Below are positions 41,346 through 51,249 of a DNA stretch of 64,000 bases, in pieces (the stretch's first letter is position 1; every line of letters starts with the position of its first letter). A program made the position numbers and the translations under genes. The stretch lies in assembly GCA_029834535.1 (NCBI GenBank), contig JAQMWT010000351.1, forward strand, positions 124,001-188,000. Reading direction: 5' to 3'. This stretch comes from Chrysophaeum taylorii (lineage: Eukaryota; Sar; Pelagophyceae; Pelagomonadales; Pelagomonadaceae). A model generated the notes under the pieces. It was not told where the DNA came from. It saw nothing but the letters and a program-made list of their open reading frames with translations, and did not search any database.

Positions 41346-42251
41346 ATGTTGTGCAACCACTGCGACGAGACCTTGTTCAAGGTCTTGGAGCACTTGAGCG
41401 TCTGGGAACTCGGCCAGGTCGCGATAGCGGACGGCGGGATTGCCACGCGCGAGGCCTGGGCTCTGTTGCGGCGGTCCTTCGGGGGCGAAAAGATGCGAAA
41501 GAGGCGACGGGGAACGATTACGCCGCTCGAAGCGTTTGGCCGCGTCGTACGGCTGCGACGCAAGAACGCCGAGGAACTCCGCGCGCAATACGAGGCTACT
41601 AAGAGACCCTCTCTAGCAACCCTCCGACGCCTCCTCGCGACCTTTAAACCCTTTGACGTCGACTACCGCGCCCCCGACACGCTCCTCCACCTCGTCGTCG
41701 CCGACGATCGCCTCTCAACAACGTCCACTCTCCGCTGCGTCAAGGAACTCGTCGAGAAACACCGCGCCAACCCTTCCCTCGCGAACGACAAGCAATTTAC
41801 GCCGCTCATGTCCGCGGCCGCGCTCGGCCAAGCCTCGGTCGCGAGCTATTTGATACCGCGCGTCGACCTGGACGCCAAGGGCAGCCACCCCAACGGCTTC
41901 GTCGGGGCTCCCGCGCGTCCGGGGCCCATGCCGCGCACGGCCAGCCAGTGGGCGGAGCTCTACGGCCATTCGAACGTCGTCGACCTCCTCGACGCGACGA
42001 AGTTCGCGTCGCGCAAAACCAAGAGGCGCCTCGACGAAAATGATGGCGTGAGATACTGCGTGCAGGACTGCAAGTTCGACGGCAGGAACACCGGCGAGAT
42101 GGTCTGCTGCGACAACTGCGAGGCCTGGCTCCACTGCGCCTGCGTCGGCCTCCCCCTCTCCAACTTCAAGGCCCTCGTCCGCGACTCCAACGCGCGCTAC
42201 CTCTGCCCCTCCTGCACCCCATCATCATATTTAGCTTCGGGGCAGAATTAA
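41346..42251 (+). CDS. Ankyrin-repeat and PHD-finger protein
   Basis: The protein of 301 residues has an N-terminal F-box-like or unassigned helix pair (LCNHCDETLFKVLEHLSVWE). Degenerate ankyrin repeats follow at about residues 100-220 (DTLLHLVVADDRL, FTPLMSAAALGQASVASYLI, TASQWAELYGHSNVVDLLDA). A C4HC3 PHD finger closes the protein (YCVQDCKFDGRNTGEMVCCD, NCEAWLHCACVGLPL, YLCPSC). PHD fingers read histone H3 tails, so a chromatin role is probable. A basic stretch (RKTKRR) before the finger could be a nuclear signal. It is intact and intronless, and its ATG follows the DHHC stop by 31 bp, with AAATAAATAA repeats between that may hold the upstream poly(A) signal. Confidence 0.8.
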   Translation: MLCNHCDETLFKVLEHLSVWELGQVAIADGGIATREAWALLRRSFGGEKMRKRRRGTITPLEAFGRVVRLRRKNAEELRAQYEATKRPSLATLRRLLATFKPFDVDYRAPDTLLHLVVADDRLSTTSTLRCVKELVEKHRANPSLANDKQFTPLMSAAALGQASVASYLIPRVDLDAKGSHPNGFVGAPARPGPMPRTASQWAELYGHSNVVDLLDATKFASRKTKRRLDENDGVRYCVQDCKFDGRNTGEMVCCDNCEAWLHCACVGLPLSNFKALVRDSNARYLCPSCTPSSYLASGQN

Positions 42252-42439
42252 GAGAGAGCTTTTTGTTGAAGCGCGACAACAACTTCTTTAATCTCGACCG
42301 ACAACATCAGAAGAACAGCTCGTCGTGCGCGTGGAGCCCACTCTACGACCGACTCCGATGACTCCTCGACAGGCACTGCTCCAAGCAAGCAACACGTAGC
42401 TCACCATTATTTCGCTCAGCGTTGGGAATTCACTTCTTC

Positions 42440-45400
42440 ATCAACCTCCATCTCCAAAGAGTCTTCGCGGATGGTGATCTCGGCGTTTTTGAAAAAAAAA
42501 CTCGGTCCCTCTACTTACGTAAAACGCCCCCGGGCCGCCGCAATGAAGAAATTCTTGTTCATGCGCGCAGCAGTATGCTGGCAACAACTTTGTCCGTCTC
42601 GTCCGCGCCGAGCATGACCGTCTTTCTTTCCCTCGTTCAGGACTACTTGATTTCCTCCAATGCTCGGGCAGCGCAGAGCTAGTACTGCGCTTCGCAGTAG
42701 TAGCTCTGCGCACCATATGTGTACGTACTACCAATTGAAAAAACCCTCTTAAGAGAGGAGGCTCTCGCCGTGTCCGGAAGGAAGGAACCCATACTGCACC
42801 ACCTTGGTGAGCGGTCGATACAGCTTTCCAACAACGTCGAGCCAGGTCTGTTGTGAAGCCGACTTCATCCTTCTTTCCTCAAGCTCGAGATAATGCTCTT
42901 TCCAGTTGAGCGATCTCGACAGCCTGATGATCCATAGAGTGAAGACCTGTTCAAACTCCTCCACATTGAAATCGGGCATCTGGTTCTCAGGCATAGAAAA
43001 AGAAGGCTATGCGTCGCCACTTTAATGTCGTCGTCCCAAGCGTCGTCGGGTGCGTCGAGTGCCGCCAAGAGACTGCGGGCAGGCGCAGGCTCGGAGGACG
43101 GCGCAGACTCGAAGGAGGAAGTCTCTTTGCCTTTTCGTGGTGGAATGCAGTCCGTGCGTAAATCACATATTCTTCCTCGAGCAAGCAACTTGCTGGCCAT
43201 AGCGCTCTGACTTTGACTGGACGACAGGTGCCGGCAGTTAATAGTCCGAAAGTCGAGAAGGAAGGCAATCAGCTCGCGATCGTTGAATAATTCGTAGTCG
43301 AAGTGACGCACGTAGTTTTCATTATTCCCGCAAAACCGAGACGCTCACATTCGAGAATAGCCCGTTCAAGACAGGTTTTTGCCGGTCTCGCTGAGGTCGT
43401 CAACATCGAGACAGTCTTACGTGGCATGGATTTCGTAGTTATGTTCGGGAGATTAATGACTTCTAGCGTCCCAGCTCGCAGAGACTCGATCATGTTGTGC
43501 TTGATCAATGCGGCGCACGCCCCCAGGTATAAGTGTTCATGTTGCGCGAAAACAACGGCCTCATCCGTTATAGCAAAAATCACCTCGAATTCAAAGCCAA
43601 CGCCACCCAGTGCTCATCACTGATTGTCCAGGGGAGTCCAATGTTGGTCGCCGTGTACACTTTGAGCACGTGGTGCATACGCAGTAAGGAACGAATAAGG
43701 TGGTATCGCGCCCGGGACCTCGTCTTATTGAGATCGAGCTTGAGCTTCGGCGATTTATTTCCCCGGCTGTAATGGCAAAAGCGCATGCTGATCCTTCAAA
43801 CGTGTGTGCCGTAAGAAAGGTACTTGGCTCCATCGTGGGCACTGTTCAGCACTTCCTGGCCTGCTGGATCGTGTCAAGTCGCCGCATGCCGCTGCCGAGA
43901 TTTTTGAGATATCATGCATGTCACACGCTTCGACCTCAACAAAAAATTCTTCGGCGACGCCAATTTGGGAGCCCGATCTTGAACAAAAGTTGCGGCCGCC
44001 AAATCGATGTCGATTCCCGCACGCTCCGCGGCGACAGAACGGAGCAGAGAAGCCGTGCCGGAGTCGGTTCTCCCTCGTCAGCTGGAACGAGGCCCACGCG
44101 GGAACACCGTCTCAACGCCACACTCCAATCGGGCCAGATGAAGGATAGCCCAATGGCCTGTCGCTCGAACTTCTTATCCTTGAGTGTCCCTCCGTCATGC
44201 AGCACCTGGGCGAATGGATTGCCGAAAGCCGCTTCATAAATAACACTCCGTAACGACGTGCTTCAAGATTCGAACAACAAAACAACGATATTCAGCGTCC
44301 ACCCATTCATCAAACAGCGCCTTTCGAGTCATGAACGAGGGCGCTTGCCTTTCCCGTCACCGCCGCGGTAATACGCCGCCTCAATTAGGTTGCGATGATC
44401 TTCGTCGTCAAAGGTGCGCTTGGAAAACATCCGCTGCGACGTGTCCACGTAGTGCCGCGAGCCGAGAACGTCGCCATCAGGGATGAGTGCTTTGCCTGGC
44501 TGGGCATGGCCATGAAGTATCTCGTAATATGCGATTTACCCTTCGAGGCTGCCACAGCAGCGCCCAGGGCCGTCATAACGCCCTCCTTTTCTTGGTCTGT
44601 CTTCTGTTTCTTGGTGAGTTGTTGACGTCCCAGCTCGTTCTCCATAAAGGAAGCAACGAACCGCGACCTGGGTTCGCGTTCGACGCGCGAACTCGGTCCG
44701 CGTTTGCTGTGGTTCGCATCCCAACAGCGCGCGAACGCGAGCTCGCCCCGAACACGAACCCGTAGCGAACCGGAACTCACCGCGCAGCCAGCTGGCACTC
44801 GAAGGCACACACGCACCGATGGCCGTGGTTTCGAATACGAGTCGTACTTTTTCCCTCAGATCCCTATACGTTATACCGGAAATCTACATTTTCGTTTGCA
44901 CACCAAAGGTGTGCAAACTATGACATCACCTATCCAATATCCCTACACGTAGTGTGGATTTCATACTTGTATCCTAACACCGTAACTACGTGACGTCGCA
45001 CGTATCAACGGGGTATACTAATTTTCGTGCACATAATCTTGTGATGTGTCCGAGGATGACGAGGAGAAGCCATTTAAGCCATCATCACTCAGCTCGAATC
45101 CGCCATAACAGCCCCGAGATGTCGTCAAGTGACTGGCGATGTAGTGCTCAACTGGAAGGCTTCATGAAGCCTCTGCATGTGCTGACACTCCAAACCGAAG
45201 GCGACGTCCCGGTCGTCGATATGGCTCGCGCCTTCTCCGTCCGCGCACTCAACAAGCTGAAACGAGACACACTTCAGGTACCGATGATGAGACGGGCCTC
45301 GTGAACAAGCGTGAGTTCCATGAGGTGGAATGGGGGGTTTTGCGATGGATTGGTCTCAACTTCTCGGGACGTTTGCATAAAAGAACCGGAGAGGCGCTGC

Positions 45401-47105
45401 ACGCAGTTCGCCCCACCGAAGGCTGTCGACAACCTGAGGATGCTGAACCCTTCGATCAATATTGAAAAAGTGCTTCCTGTTGCGCAGGCTACTTTTGTCA
45501 TGAGACTCGGTTCGACAGTAAATGGAGAGAGGCAGCGCGCGCGTTGGACTTGATGCAAGCAGCGGAGCCAACGCTGCCTTCCCCAATGAAGCGACGCAAA
45601 ACGAGCCATAGTGATGACAACGACGACGACAACGATCTGCTAGATTTAGGTGACGACAGCGACAACTCGAAGAAGGTCGCAACTGCTCCGCAAGCCCACA
45701 ACGCAGAAGTAGAAAAGGCGAAGTTCGTCTCTATGCCCACGACAGAATGGTCAAAGAAGATGGCATTCGAGGCAAGCGAGATGGACCTGCTTCAAATGTA
45801 CGCTGATCCCAAGATCCGGGCAGATTACCCGACTGCGACGCTCATGTTCGAAAGTACAGGCAGCGCGACTCAAACTGAGGAGGAGGCGCGCGAGGAACGC
45901 GTGTTCCGATTTTTTTGGGGAAACTGACGAAAAGCGCGCTCCGTTTTCGAGTCTCTCGCCTCGATAATTATTATTCTTGGTTCGTTTGTCGTCATCAAAC
46001 ACAACTACCCCGTCTGGAAGTACGTGCATGGCGACATTGATTATGACCGCCTGTGGGAAATCTACAAGAAGACGCCAAACACACTAGGCGATCATGATTT
46101 TCCAGGCGAAGAATTTGGCGTCGATGATAATGATAATGACGGCGAAGATGCGGAGGAAGAGAACGACAACGATTTCTGACGACGACGACGACGGAGAGGC
46201 ATCAAAACAACACGTCGTGATATATATGACCGCCATGTTCTTTTCACGGGCACCTGGTGCCATGTCTCGGAACGTCGAAGACTCTAGGACATGCCGCAGC
46301 TTCGACCACCACCACCACCCTTCCTACTACCCCCTCCCCTTTACTCCCAACCCTCCCTCCCCTCGCTCTGCTCTCGCCTCACTCAAGCCTCCGGCTTTGA
46401 TCCCCCCCCACCCTTCCTGCCTTGCCAGCCCCGCCTTGTCCTTAGAGTTCTTAACTCTGTAACCAACCCCTCCCCTCTTAGCAGTCGACCTTTAAAAACC
46501 CCTCCCCTCTCCTCCCCTCCCCAAAACTGCATCGTCCACAAATTGCGGCCTGCGGCAACGCAGTTGTACTATCAAAAAGTGAGTAAGACTTAGTGCAGAG
46601 GGCCCACAATCGCGAATGCGAACTCGCCGCGAACGCGAACTCGCCGCGAACGCGAACCAGTAGCGAACCCGAACTCGCCCCGAACGCGAACCGACTAATC
46701 GAACGCGAACCAGTAGCGAACTCGAACTCAAAGCGAACGCTAACCCTTGATTCGTTGCTTCCTTTAGTCCTCCTCCGGATGCGCCGCCTTGAAGTGGGCC
46801 GGCCCCGAGAGGGCTTGGTCGTCTGTCTGCCACGCGCCTTTCTTGAAGTCTCTCGTCACCTTCAGGCGCTCCCAGTACCGGATACACACATGCGTCGTCG
46901 CCTTCCCACGGTCAGGATGATTTTCCTTCAGTCGTCGACGCACGCAGTCCCACCACACCTTGGAAAAGAAACCCCTGGTTGATCGTCCACTTTCGTTGCC
47001 GGGCGTGTTTTTTTTCCACGTCACAACATCGACGTCGCAATCGGCTCGTTCTTGCGAACTTCCTCCTTGTGTTAATTAACACCGCGCTTGAATTCCTCCT
47101 CATTC
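42440..47105 (-). mobile_element. Degenerate hAT-like transposase B, interrupted by element A1
   Basis: Read on the minus strand. Near 46764-47024 is a BED-finger-like start (ENHPDRGKATTHVCIRYW, then LSGPAHFKAAHPEE, with the H-x4-H of BED fingers). After the inserted element A1 the frame continues ELGRQQLTKKQKTD and GKSHITRYFMA. At about 44100-44200 is LHDGGTLKDKKFERQAIGLS, like the hAT core. At 43580-43780 is RYHLIRSLLRMHHVLKVYTA. At 43269-43583 are FAQHEHLYLGACAALIKHNM and AKTCLERAILECERL. Remaining debris reaches about 42440. The order BED finger, core, C-terminal helices fits hAT, but the pieces lie in several frames and the family call is tentative. It is non-functional. Confidence 0.45.
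44645..46766 (+). mobile_element. hAT-like element A1 with 16-bp inverted repeats
   Basis: Perfect 16-bp terminal inverted repeats TAAAGGAAGCAACGAA (44645-44660) and TTCGTTGCTTCCTTTA (46751-46766) bound a 2.1 kb element. The 8 bp outside each end, GTTCTCCA and GTCCTCCT, match at six positions, as an aged 8-bp hAT target duplication would. Subterminal GAACGCGAACTC-type units lie inside both ends, also typical of hAT. The interior carries plus-strand coding remnants shared with copy A2: DWRCSAQLEGFMKPLHVLTL, an acidic run, and ASEMDLLQMYADPKIRADY (45544-45927 is open for 127 codons). It is inserted inside transposase B. Confidence 0.55.
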
Positions 47106-47234
47106 ATCAACATTATCCTCCACCTCCAGGTAGCGCGCGGCTCGACTTGGCTCATCAGACGGGGCCGTCGGCCAAAGTGAATGAACGCGAAGTGAACGAA
47201 ATTCAGCGAACAACCTCGTGAAGTGAGGCCATAA

Positions 47235-47266
47235 AATGAATGAATGAATGAATGAATGAATGAATT
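47235..47266. repeat. (GAAT)n tetranucleotide microsatellite
   Basis: About eight GAAT units lie roughly 65 bp upstream of the ubiquitin-like gene's start codon. A similar (CATT)n tract occurs in the copia 3' LTR near 59735-59760. Confidence 0.9.
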
Positions 47267-47330
47267 CCCAAAAAGGCCGTTAATTCATTAATCTCGAGAG
47301 GAAGAGTGATTAGGGTAAGTTTTGAGAAGG

Positions 47331-47605
47331 ATGCAGGTGAGTCGTCGGTGTTGTTGTCGGTGCGTAACATCGCTCCCCAGATCTTCATCAAGACTCTGAC
47401 GGGTCGCAAGCAAGCGATGACCCTCGAGCCCACCGACGAGGTGCGGACGATCAAGCAGAGCCTCCAGGAGAAGGAGGGCATCCAGGTCGACCAGATCCGT
47501 TTGATTTACTCGGGAAAACAACTCGCCGACGACAAAAAAATTCAAGACTACAACATCACCGCGGGGGGCACTATCCACATGGTTCTCCAACTCCGCGGCG
47601 GCTAG
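47331..47605 (+). CDS. NEDD8/RUB-like ubiquitin-fold modifier, two exons
   Basis: Exon 1 (47331-47336) encodes only Met-Gln. A 44-nt intron (47337-47380, GTGAGTCG...CTCCCCAG) follows, and exon 2 (47381-47605) completes a 76-residue protein that begins MQIFIKTLTGRK and ends VLQLRGG directly before the stop, so no C-terminal processing is needed. The Ile44 patch is kept (Leu8, Ile44, His68, Val70). EPTDEV, RLIYSGKQ and the GG-x-x-H-x-VL pattern are closer to NEDD8 than to ubiquitin. Residue 72, which separates ubiquitin (Arg) from NEDD8 (Ala) at their E1 enzymes, is Gln. Of ubiquitin's lysines 6, 27, 33 and 48 are present, while 11, 29 and 63 are replaced. Likely role: cullin modification or a related conjugation system. 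Confidence 0.8.
47337..47380 (+). other. 44-nt GT-AG intron after codon 2
   Basis: Donor GTGAGT, branch-like CGTAAC and acceptor CTCCCCAG. Removing it restores the canonical ubiquitin-fold start MQIFIKTLTG; without it the first ATG would read into unrelated residues. Phase 0. Confidence 0.85.
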
Positions 47606-47625
47606 TTTATCTTATAGTTCGTGTG

Positions 47626-48640
47626 TTACCATTCGCCGAAGTTGAGATCGATCCGTTCCCTTTGAGGGAGGGACCTGGGGCGACGCCCCGAGCCTGCAAA
47701 ATTCCGAGGATTCGGAGGAGGAGGAGGCGGCCTCCTCCGGCCCAGGAGCTCGCTCCCTGACGCGCATGGAAGCGAGTCCCATCGGACGCCGTTTATAAAA
47801 AATAAAATGCTCTTCCGGGGGACTTTTGTTGCTAAATTTGACACTCTCGCTTCAGTCGCCAGACCGGCGTTGTCATCGAGGCCAACGTCTATGACTCGAT
47901 TTGAAGCTGGTCGCCTTGACCGCCGCGGTCGTGCCGCTCTGGGCCCGAGCCGCGGATCCCAAGCACCCGCCAATAGCTGCGAAGCGTATGACCCGTTATA
48001 ACACAAAGCCTGCAATTCTTCAACCAGAATGCTCGTGCTGACCGGACGCCGCTGAGAAAACGGACGATCAGGGCGAGCAAATATCACCAACGAAAGGGCG
48101 CGACCAAGTACGCGGCTGGCGACCGGAAAAGGGCCGGAAGCGGACGCGGCGGTGAAGCTGACGGAGGCTATCGTCGTTGCCGAGCGCGAGTCCCTCACGC
48201 CAAAACCGTACGCGACCGCGGCGAGCGCCCATCATCAACACCTCGGGTAAGATCTGGATATCGAACCCGTGATATAGGCGTCGAGCTCCGAGCAGACTCT
48301 TCAGGGAACTCGGCAACACGTCCTTCGACTTGATCAAAAACACCCCGCTCGGCATCGCGGCGTACGAGCAGGACGGGCGCCCCCTTCCCAGCGGCTCGCC
48401 GCGGCCGCCGCCGAAATCGAGGCGCTCGGCATCGACTTCGGGTCCGTTCGCGTCGAACGAGCTCGCTCCCGTCGCACGGCGTGAAACGCCCCAGCCGAGG
48501 CGAAAGTCAGCGAGAGCCCAACTCGATCCAGCCCGCGTCTCTCGAGCCCCGCCCCTATTTTGTCCGAAGTTCGTTCGCTTCGCTTCGCGATGATATTGTG
48601 TGTTGAATTTGCGGGCATTCCGGCCTGTTTCGGGCGACCC
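47626..48640. pseudogene. Coding-like debris, unrecognised
   Basis: A 190-codon minus frame (47626-48198) and shorter plus frames overlap. On the plus strand, stretches such as ALTAAVVPLWARAADPKHP (near 47920), SFDLIKNTPLGIAAYEQDG (near 48330) and AAAAEIEALGIDFGSVRVER (near 48410) look like one decayed protein in shifted frames. I recognise no family. From 48641 to 48866 the sequence is AT-rich with no gene. Confidence 0.2.
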
Positions 48641-48866
48641 CCCCCAAATATAGGCAGGTGTCCGACTTTTACTAAAATCTACCAGTCATGCGAGCGTTCC
48701 ATCATGAAAAAAAATCGGAAAATAATTATAGTGCGTTGTTGTTCATAAAAAATAGTAGAGGTACCAAAAATTATATTTTTCTAAAAGAAGAAGAAGAATA
48801 AAGTCATGATCGGATGGATACGTTGTTGAAATACGTTGAAGATAATTCGAAAGGCAGAAGAAGAAG

Positions 48867-49985
48867 ATGATGCGCGCGGCGTTTTTTGTTGTTGTTGTTG
48901 TTGTTGTTGTTGTGGCGACGGGATGGGGGCGTTGTCCGGAGGAGCTCGGGATCGCCATAAATTCCGGGGATAGGAGGAGCATGATGGAACGCGTCGAGTT
49001 GAGTTTGTCGGAGCGGGGGTGGATAGGAAATCCTCTTAACGGTCTCGCGGAGGCGTGGGTCGAGAAAAATCCGTTTCCCGTGGTTGTGTTTTCGAGCGTG
49101 CTCGAGACGACGTTCCGGAACGGGACGGTACCCGTGCGGCCCTGTTGCGGGGGCGAGGACCTTTCGGGAGATATTGGTTCGGCCCAGCTAATGCGCGAGC
49201 ACACGTGGTCGAGGATGCTGGACCACTTCGACCCGTCGACGATGTGGTTTATATCGACGGAGGATGATACGTGGTGGGACGTGCGGGCGTTGTGCGATCT
49301 CGTGGACAAAATCGAATCCAAGACGCCGGTGATTTTGGGGGGGGGGATGGTGACCGCGGCGATCTACGGACCGTACGTCGTGATGAACCGGCCGATGCTG
49401 GAGCTGTATGCGAACGAGACGTTGCTCTCGATGTGTCGCGACAGCTTTATGGTGCCGGGGACAAACGCGTACGCGATGGACGTTTATGCGGGCGCGCCCT
49501 ACAATCTCGACCATTTCATTAGTTATTGCGCTTTCCGATACTTTCCAAAAGTTTCGGAGGTGACCCATTTGATCCAAAAGCCAAATCCAGTCCCGCCGCA
49601 CGCGCATCCTTTTTATGCCGATGTCGCGCAGTGGCCCGACTTTTTGCACAACGGTCACGAGTGGAAAGGGAGCCAGCGGGCTCACTTTTTGACCGCCGAA
49701 TTCGAGGATCCGGATTTTTTACCCATCGTCATCCATCACACGACGGTCGACGACATGGACTACCTCGAGAAGCGGGCGACCGGCTTGTACGCCAAGGGTC
49801 GCGGCGGACGCCGGGGGTCCTGTTGCCAGGACGAGCCGCGGAAAAAGCTGCTCCGAGTCTGCTGCCCCCAGGAACTCGAGGCCTGTTGCCCCCGGGGTGA
49901 TGGTGATGATGCGGAGGAGGAGGAGGGGAAGGCCAGCACCCAAAAAAAAAAACGGCACCGGCATGGTCCTCCTCAACGGTTCTAA
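48867..49985 (+). CDS. Fringe-like (GT31) glycosyltransferase
   Basis: The protein of 372 residues begins with a signal anchor whose core is nine valines coded by a (GTT)n tract (MMRAAFFVVVVVVVVVATGW). The catalytic region has MWFISTEDDTWWDVRALCDL (residues 126-145), with the acidic EDDT motif (132-135) that coordinates the nucleotide sugar and metal in Fringe/GT31 enzymes. VILGGGMVTAAIYGPYVVMN follows, matching the GG...GG region after it. Later conserved parts are NLDHFISYCAFRYFP and PIVIHHTTVDDMDYLEKRA. The family adds N-acetylglucosamine or galactose in the Golgi. The tail is cysteine-rich then acidic and basic low complexity. The IQ-HhH-ankyrin gene starts 55 bp downstream on the same strand. 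Confidence 0.75.
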   Translation: MMRAAFFVVVVVVVVVATGWGRCPEELGIAINSGDRRSMMERVELSLSERGWIGNPLNGLAEAWVEKNPFPVVVFSSVLETTFRNGTVPVRPCCGGEDLSGDIGSAQLMREHTWSRMLDHFDPSTMWFISTEDDTWWDVRALCDLVDKIESKTPVILGGGMVTAAIYGPYVVMNRPMLELYANETLLSMCRDSFMVPGTNAYAMDVYAGAPYNLDHFISYCAFRYFPKVSEVTHLIQKPNPVPPHAHPFYADVAQWPDFLHNGHEWKGSQRAHFLTAEFEDPDFLPIVIHHTTVDDMDYLEKRATGLYAKGRGGRRGSCCQDEPRKKLLRVCCPQELEACCPRGDGDDAEEEEGKASTQKKKRHRHGPPQRF

Positions 49986-50040
49986 AAAGTGATAGAAATT
50001 AAGAGGACCGTTCTTTACCGTACACTAAAATAGAAGCGAT

Positions 50041-51249
50041 ATGTTCTCTTCCAACAAGCGACGAGGCCGCCGCCAGGAGGAGGAGGAGGAGGAGGTGTTG
50101 GTTGCTGCGCAGCCCGTTGTCCCCTGGCAAGGCACGGTCGAGAGCGAGTTTAGGCTCCACGCCTCCAAGTCGACGGAAGAGGCTTTGTGGAATCATCGGG
50201 GGAATATAGCGCTGGAAGTTGGCGGGAAGTCGTTCAAACTGAAATCTCTGAGCTACTCGGATTCTATCGGATTCAGGTTCGAGCTGAGCGATCTCAAAAC
50301 GGGCGTCTTCACGGCGACAGTTCGATGTGGAAATTTATATTACTTTTCGACCAAAATCAGAATTATCGACGAATGGCTTCAACGTTTGAGAGCTTTGCCA
50401 GAAAGACAATTCGTTGTAATGTTTCGCAAGGAGTGGACGACCGATCTCGCGCGACACCTCGAGCCCCTCGCGGCGTCGTTGAATTTGAGGTACGTTGTGC
50501 ACGAACTCGTCAAGTTTAGGTACTCTGCGATCGGAAAGTTTCCCTCTGCTCGATCAATTCTAGAGTTTTTGGGGTGTGACTTCTGCGTTGAGCACGAATG
50601 GGCCGCCACGACCATTCAACGGTCCGTCCGGAAGAAGCACGTCAAGGCCCCGGGTTTGGATCTTCTCGCGGAGATCGGATTGATGGCGCCTCTCCCTCCC
50701 GCGAGACCCCTCGACGTTCAGGTTTTGGTGGGTATAGGAAGGTCAAAAGCTGCGAAACTCGCGAAGCACGGCATCGCTACGGTTCAGGAGTTGGCGAGCG
50801 TCGATGTCACCCGGAACGTCGACCTCGCGAAGGCCGTGACGGGGAATAGGAACGGAACCCAGGCCGTCCGAACGTTGACGAACTGGCGGGACTCGGCTAC
50901 CAAATACCTCGCAGGCCGTCGTCGGTCCGCCCCGACGGATCGACGACTCCTCGAGGCTGCTGCGAGGGGGGATCTCCTCACCGCTAAAACACTCGTAGAT
51001 GCGGGCGGCGCTCCCGCGGCTACGAGCGCCCTTTCGGCCGCCTGCAAGGGCGGGTTCCTGGAGATTGCGCGCTTCCTCCTGGACCGCGGCGCGGATCTTG
51101 GGAACCACCTCCCCTACCACGACTCCCCCCTCTTCCTCGCCTTCCAGCAGGGTCACGACGATCTCGCGCACCTTCTCCTCCAGCGCGGCGCCACCGTACA
51201 CCGTCGCGCCGCCCTTGCCGCTGCTGCTGCTTCTTCTTCTTCTTCTTAA
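50041..51249 (+). CDS. IQ motif, helix-hairpin-helix and ankyrin protein
   Basis: The protein of 402 residues has an unusual mix. After a basic and acidic head (KRRGRRQEEEEEE), residues about 40-185 form an unrecognised domain. An IQ calmodulin-binding motif follows (AATTIQRSVRKKHVK). Then a helix-hairpin-helix-like segment, VLVGIGRSKAAKLAKHGIAT, continuing VQELASVDV, resembles the HhH of RNA polymerase alpha C-terminal and DNA polymerase beta-type proteins. About three ankyrin repeats occupy residues 300-390 (RRLLEAAARGDLLTAKTLVD, LSAACKGGFLEIARFLLDRG, LFLAFQQGHDDLAHLLLQRG). The tail is polyalanine and polyserine. The HhH hints at nucleic-acid binding and the IQ at calcium control, but this is inference. 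The last four bases overlap the convergent AAA gene. Confidence 0.65.
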   Translation: MFSSNKRRGRRQEEEEEEVLVAAQPVVPWQGTVESEFRLHASKSTEEALWNHRGNIALEVGGKSFKLKSLSYSDSIGFRFELSDLKTGVFTATVRCGNLYYFSTKIRIIDEWLQRLRALPERQFVVMFRKEWTTDLARHLEPLAASLNLRYVVHELVKFRYSAIGKFPSARSILEFLGCDFCVEHEWAATTIQRSVRKKHVKAPGLDLLAEIGLMAPLPPARPLDVQVLVGIGRSKAAKLAKHGIATVQELASVDVTRNVDLAKAVTGNRNGTQAVRTLTNWRDSATKYLAGRRRSAPTDRRLLEAAARGDLLTAKTLVDAGGAPAATSALSAACKGGFLEIARFLLDRGADLGNHLPYHDSPLFLAFQQGHDDLAHLLLQRGATVHRRAALAAAAASSSSS

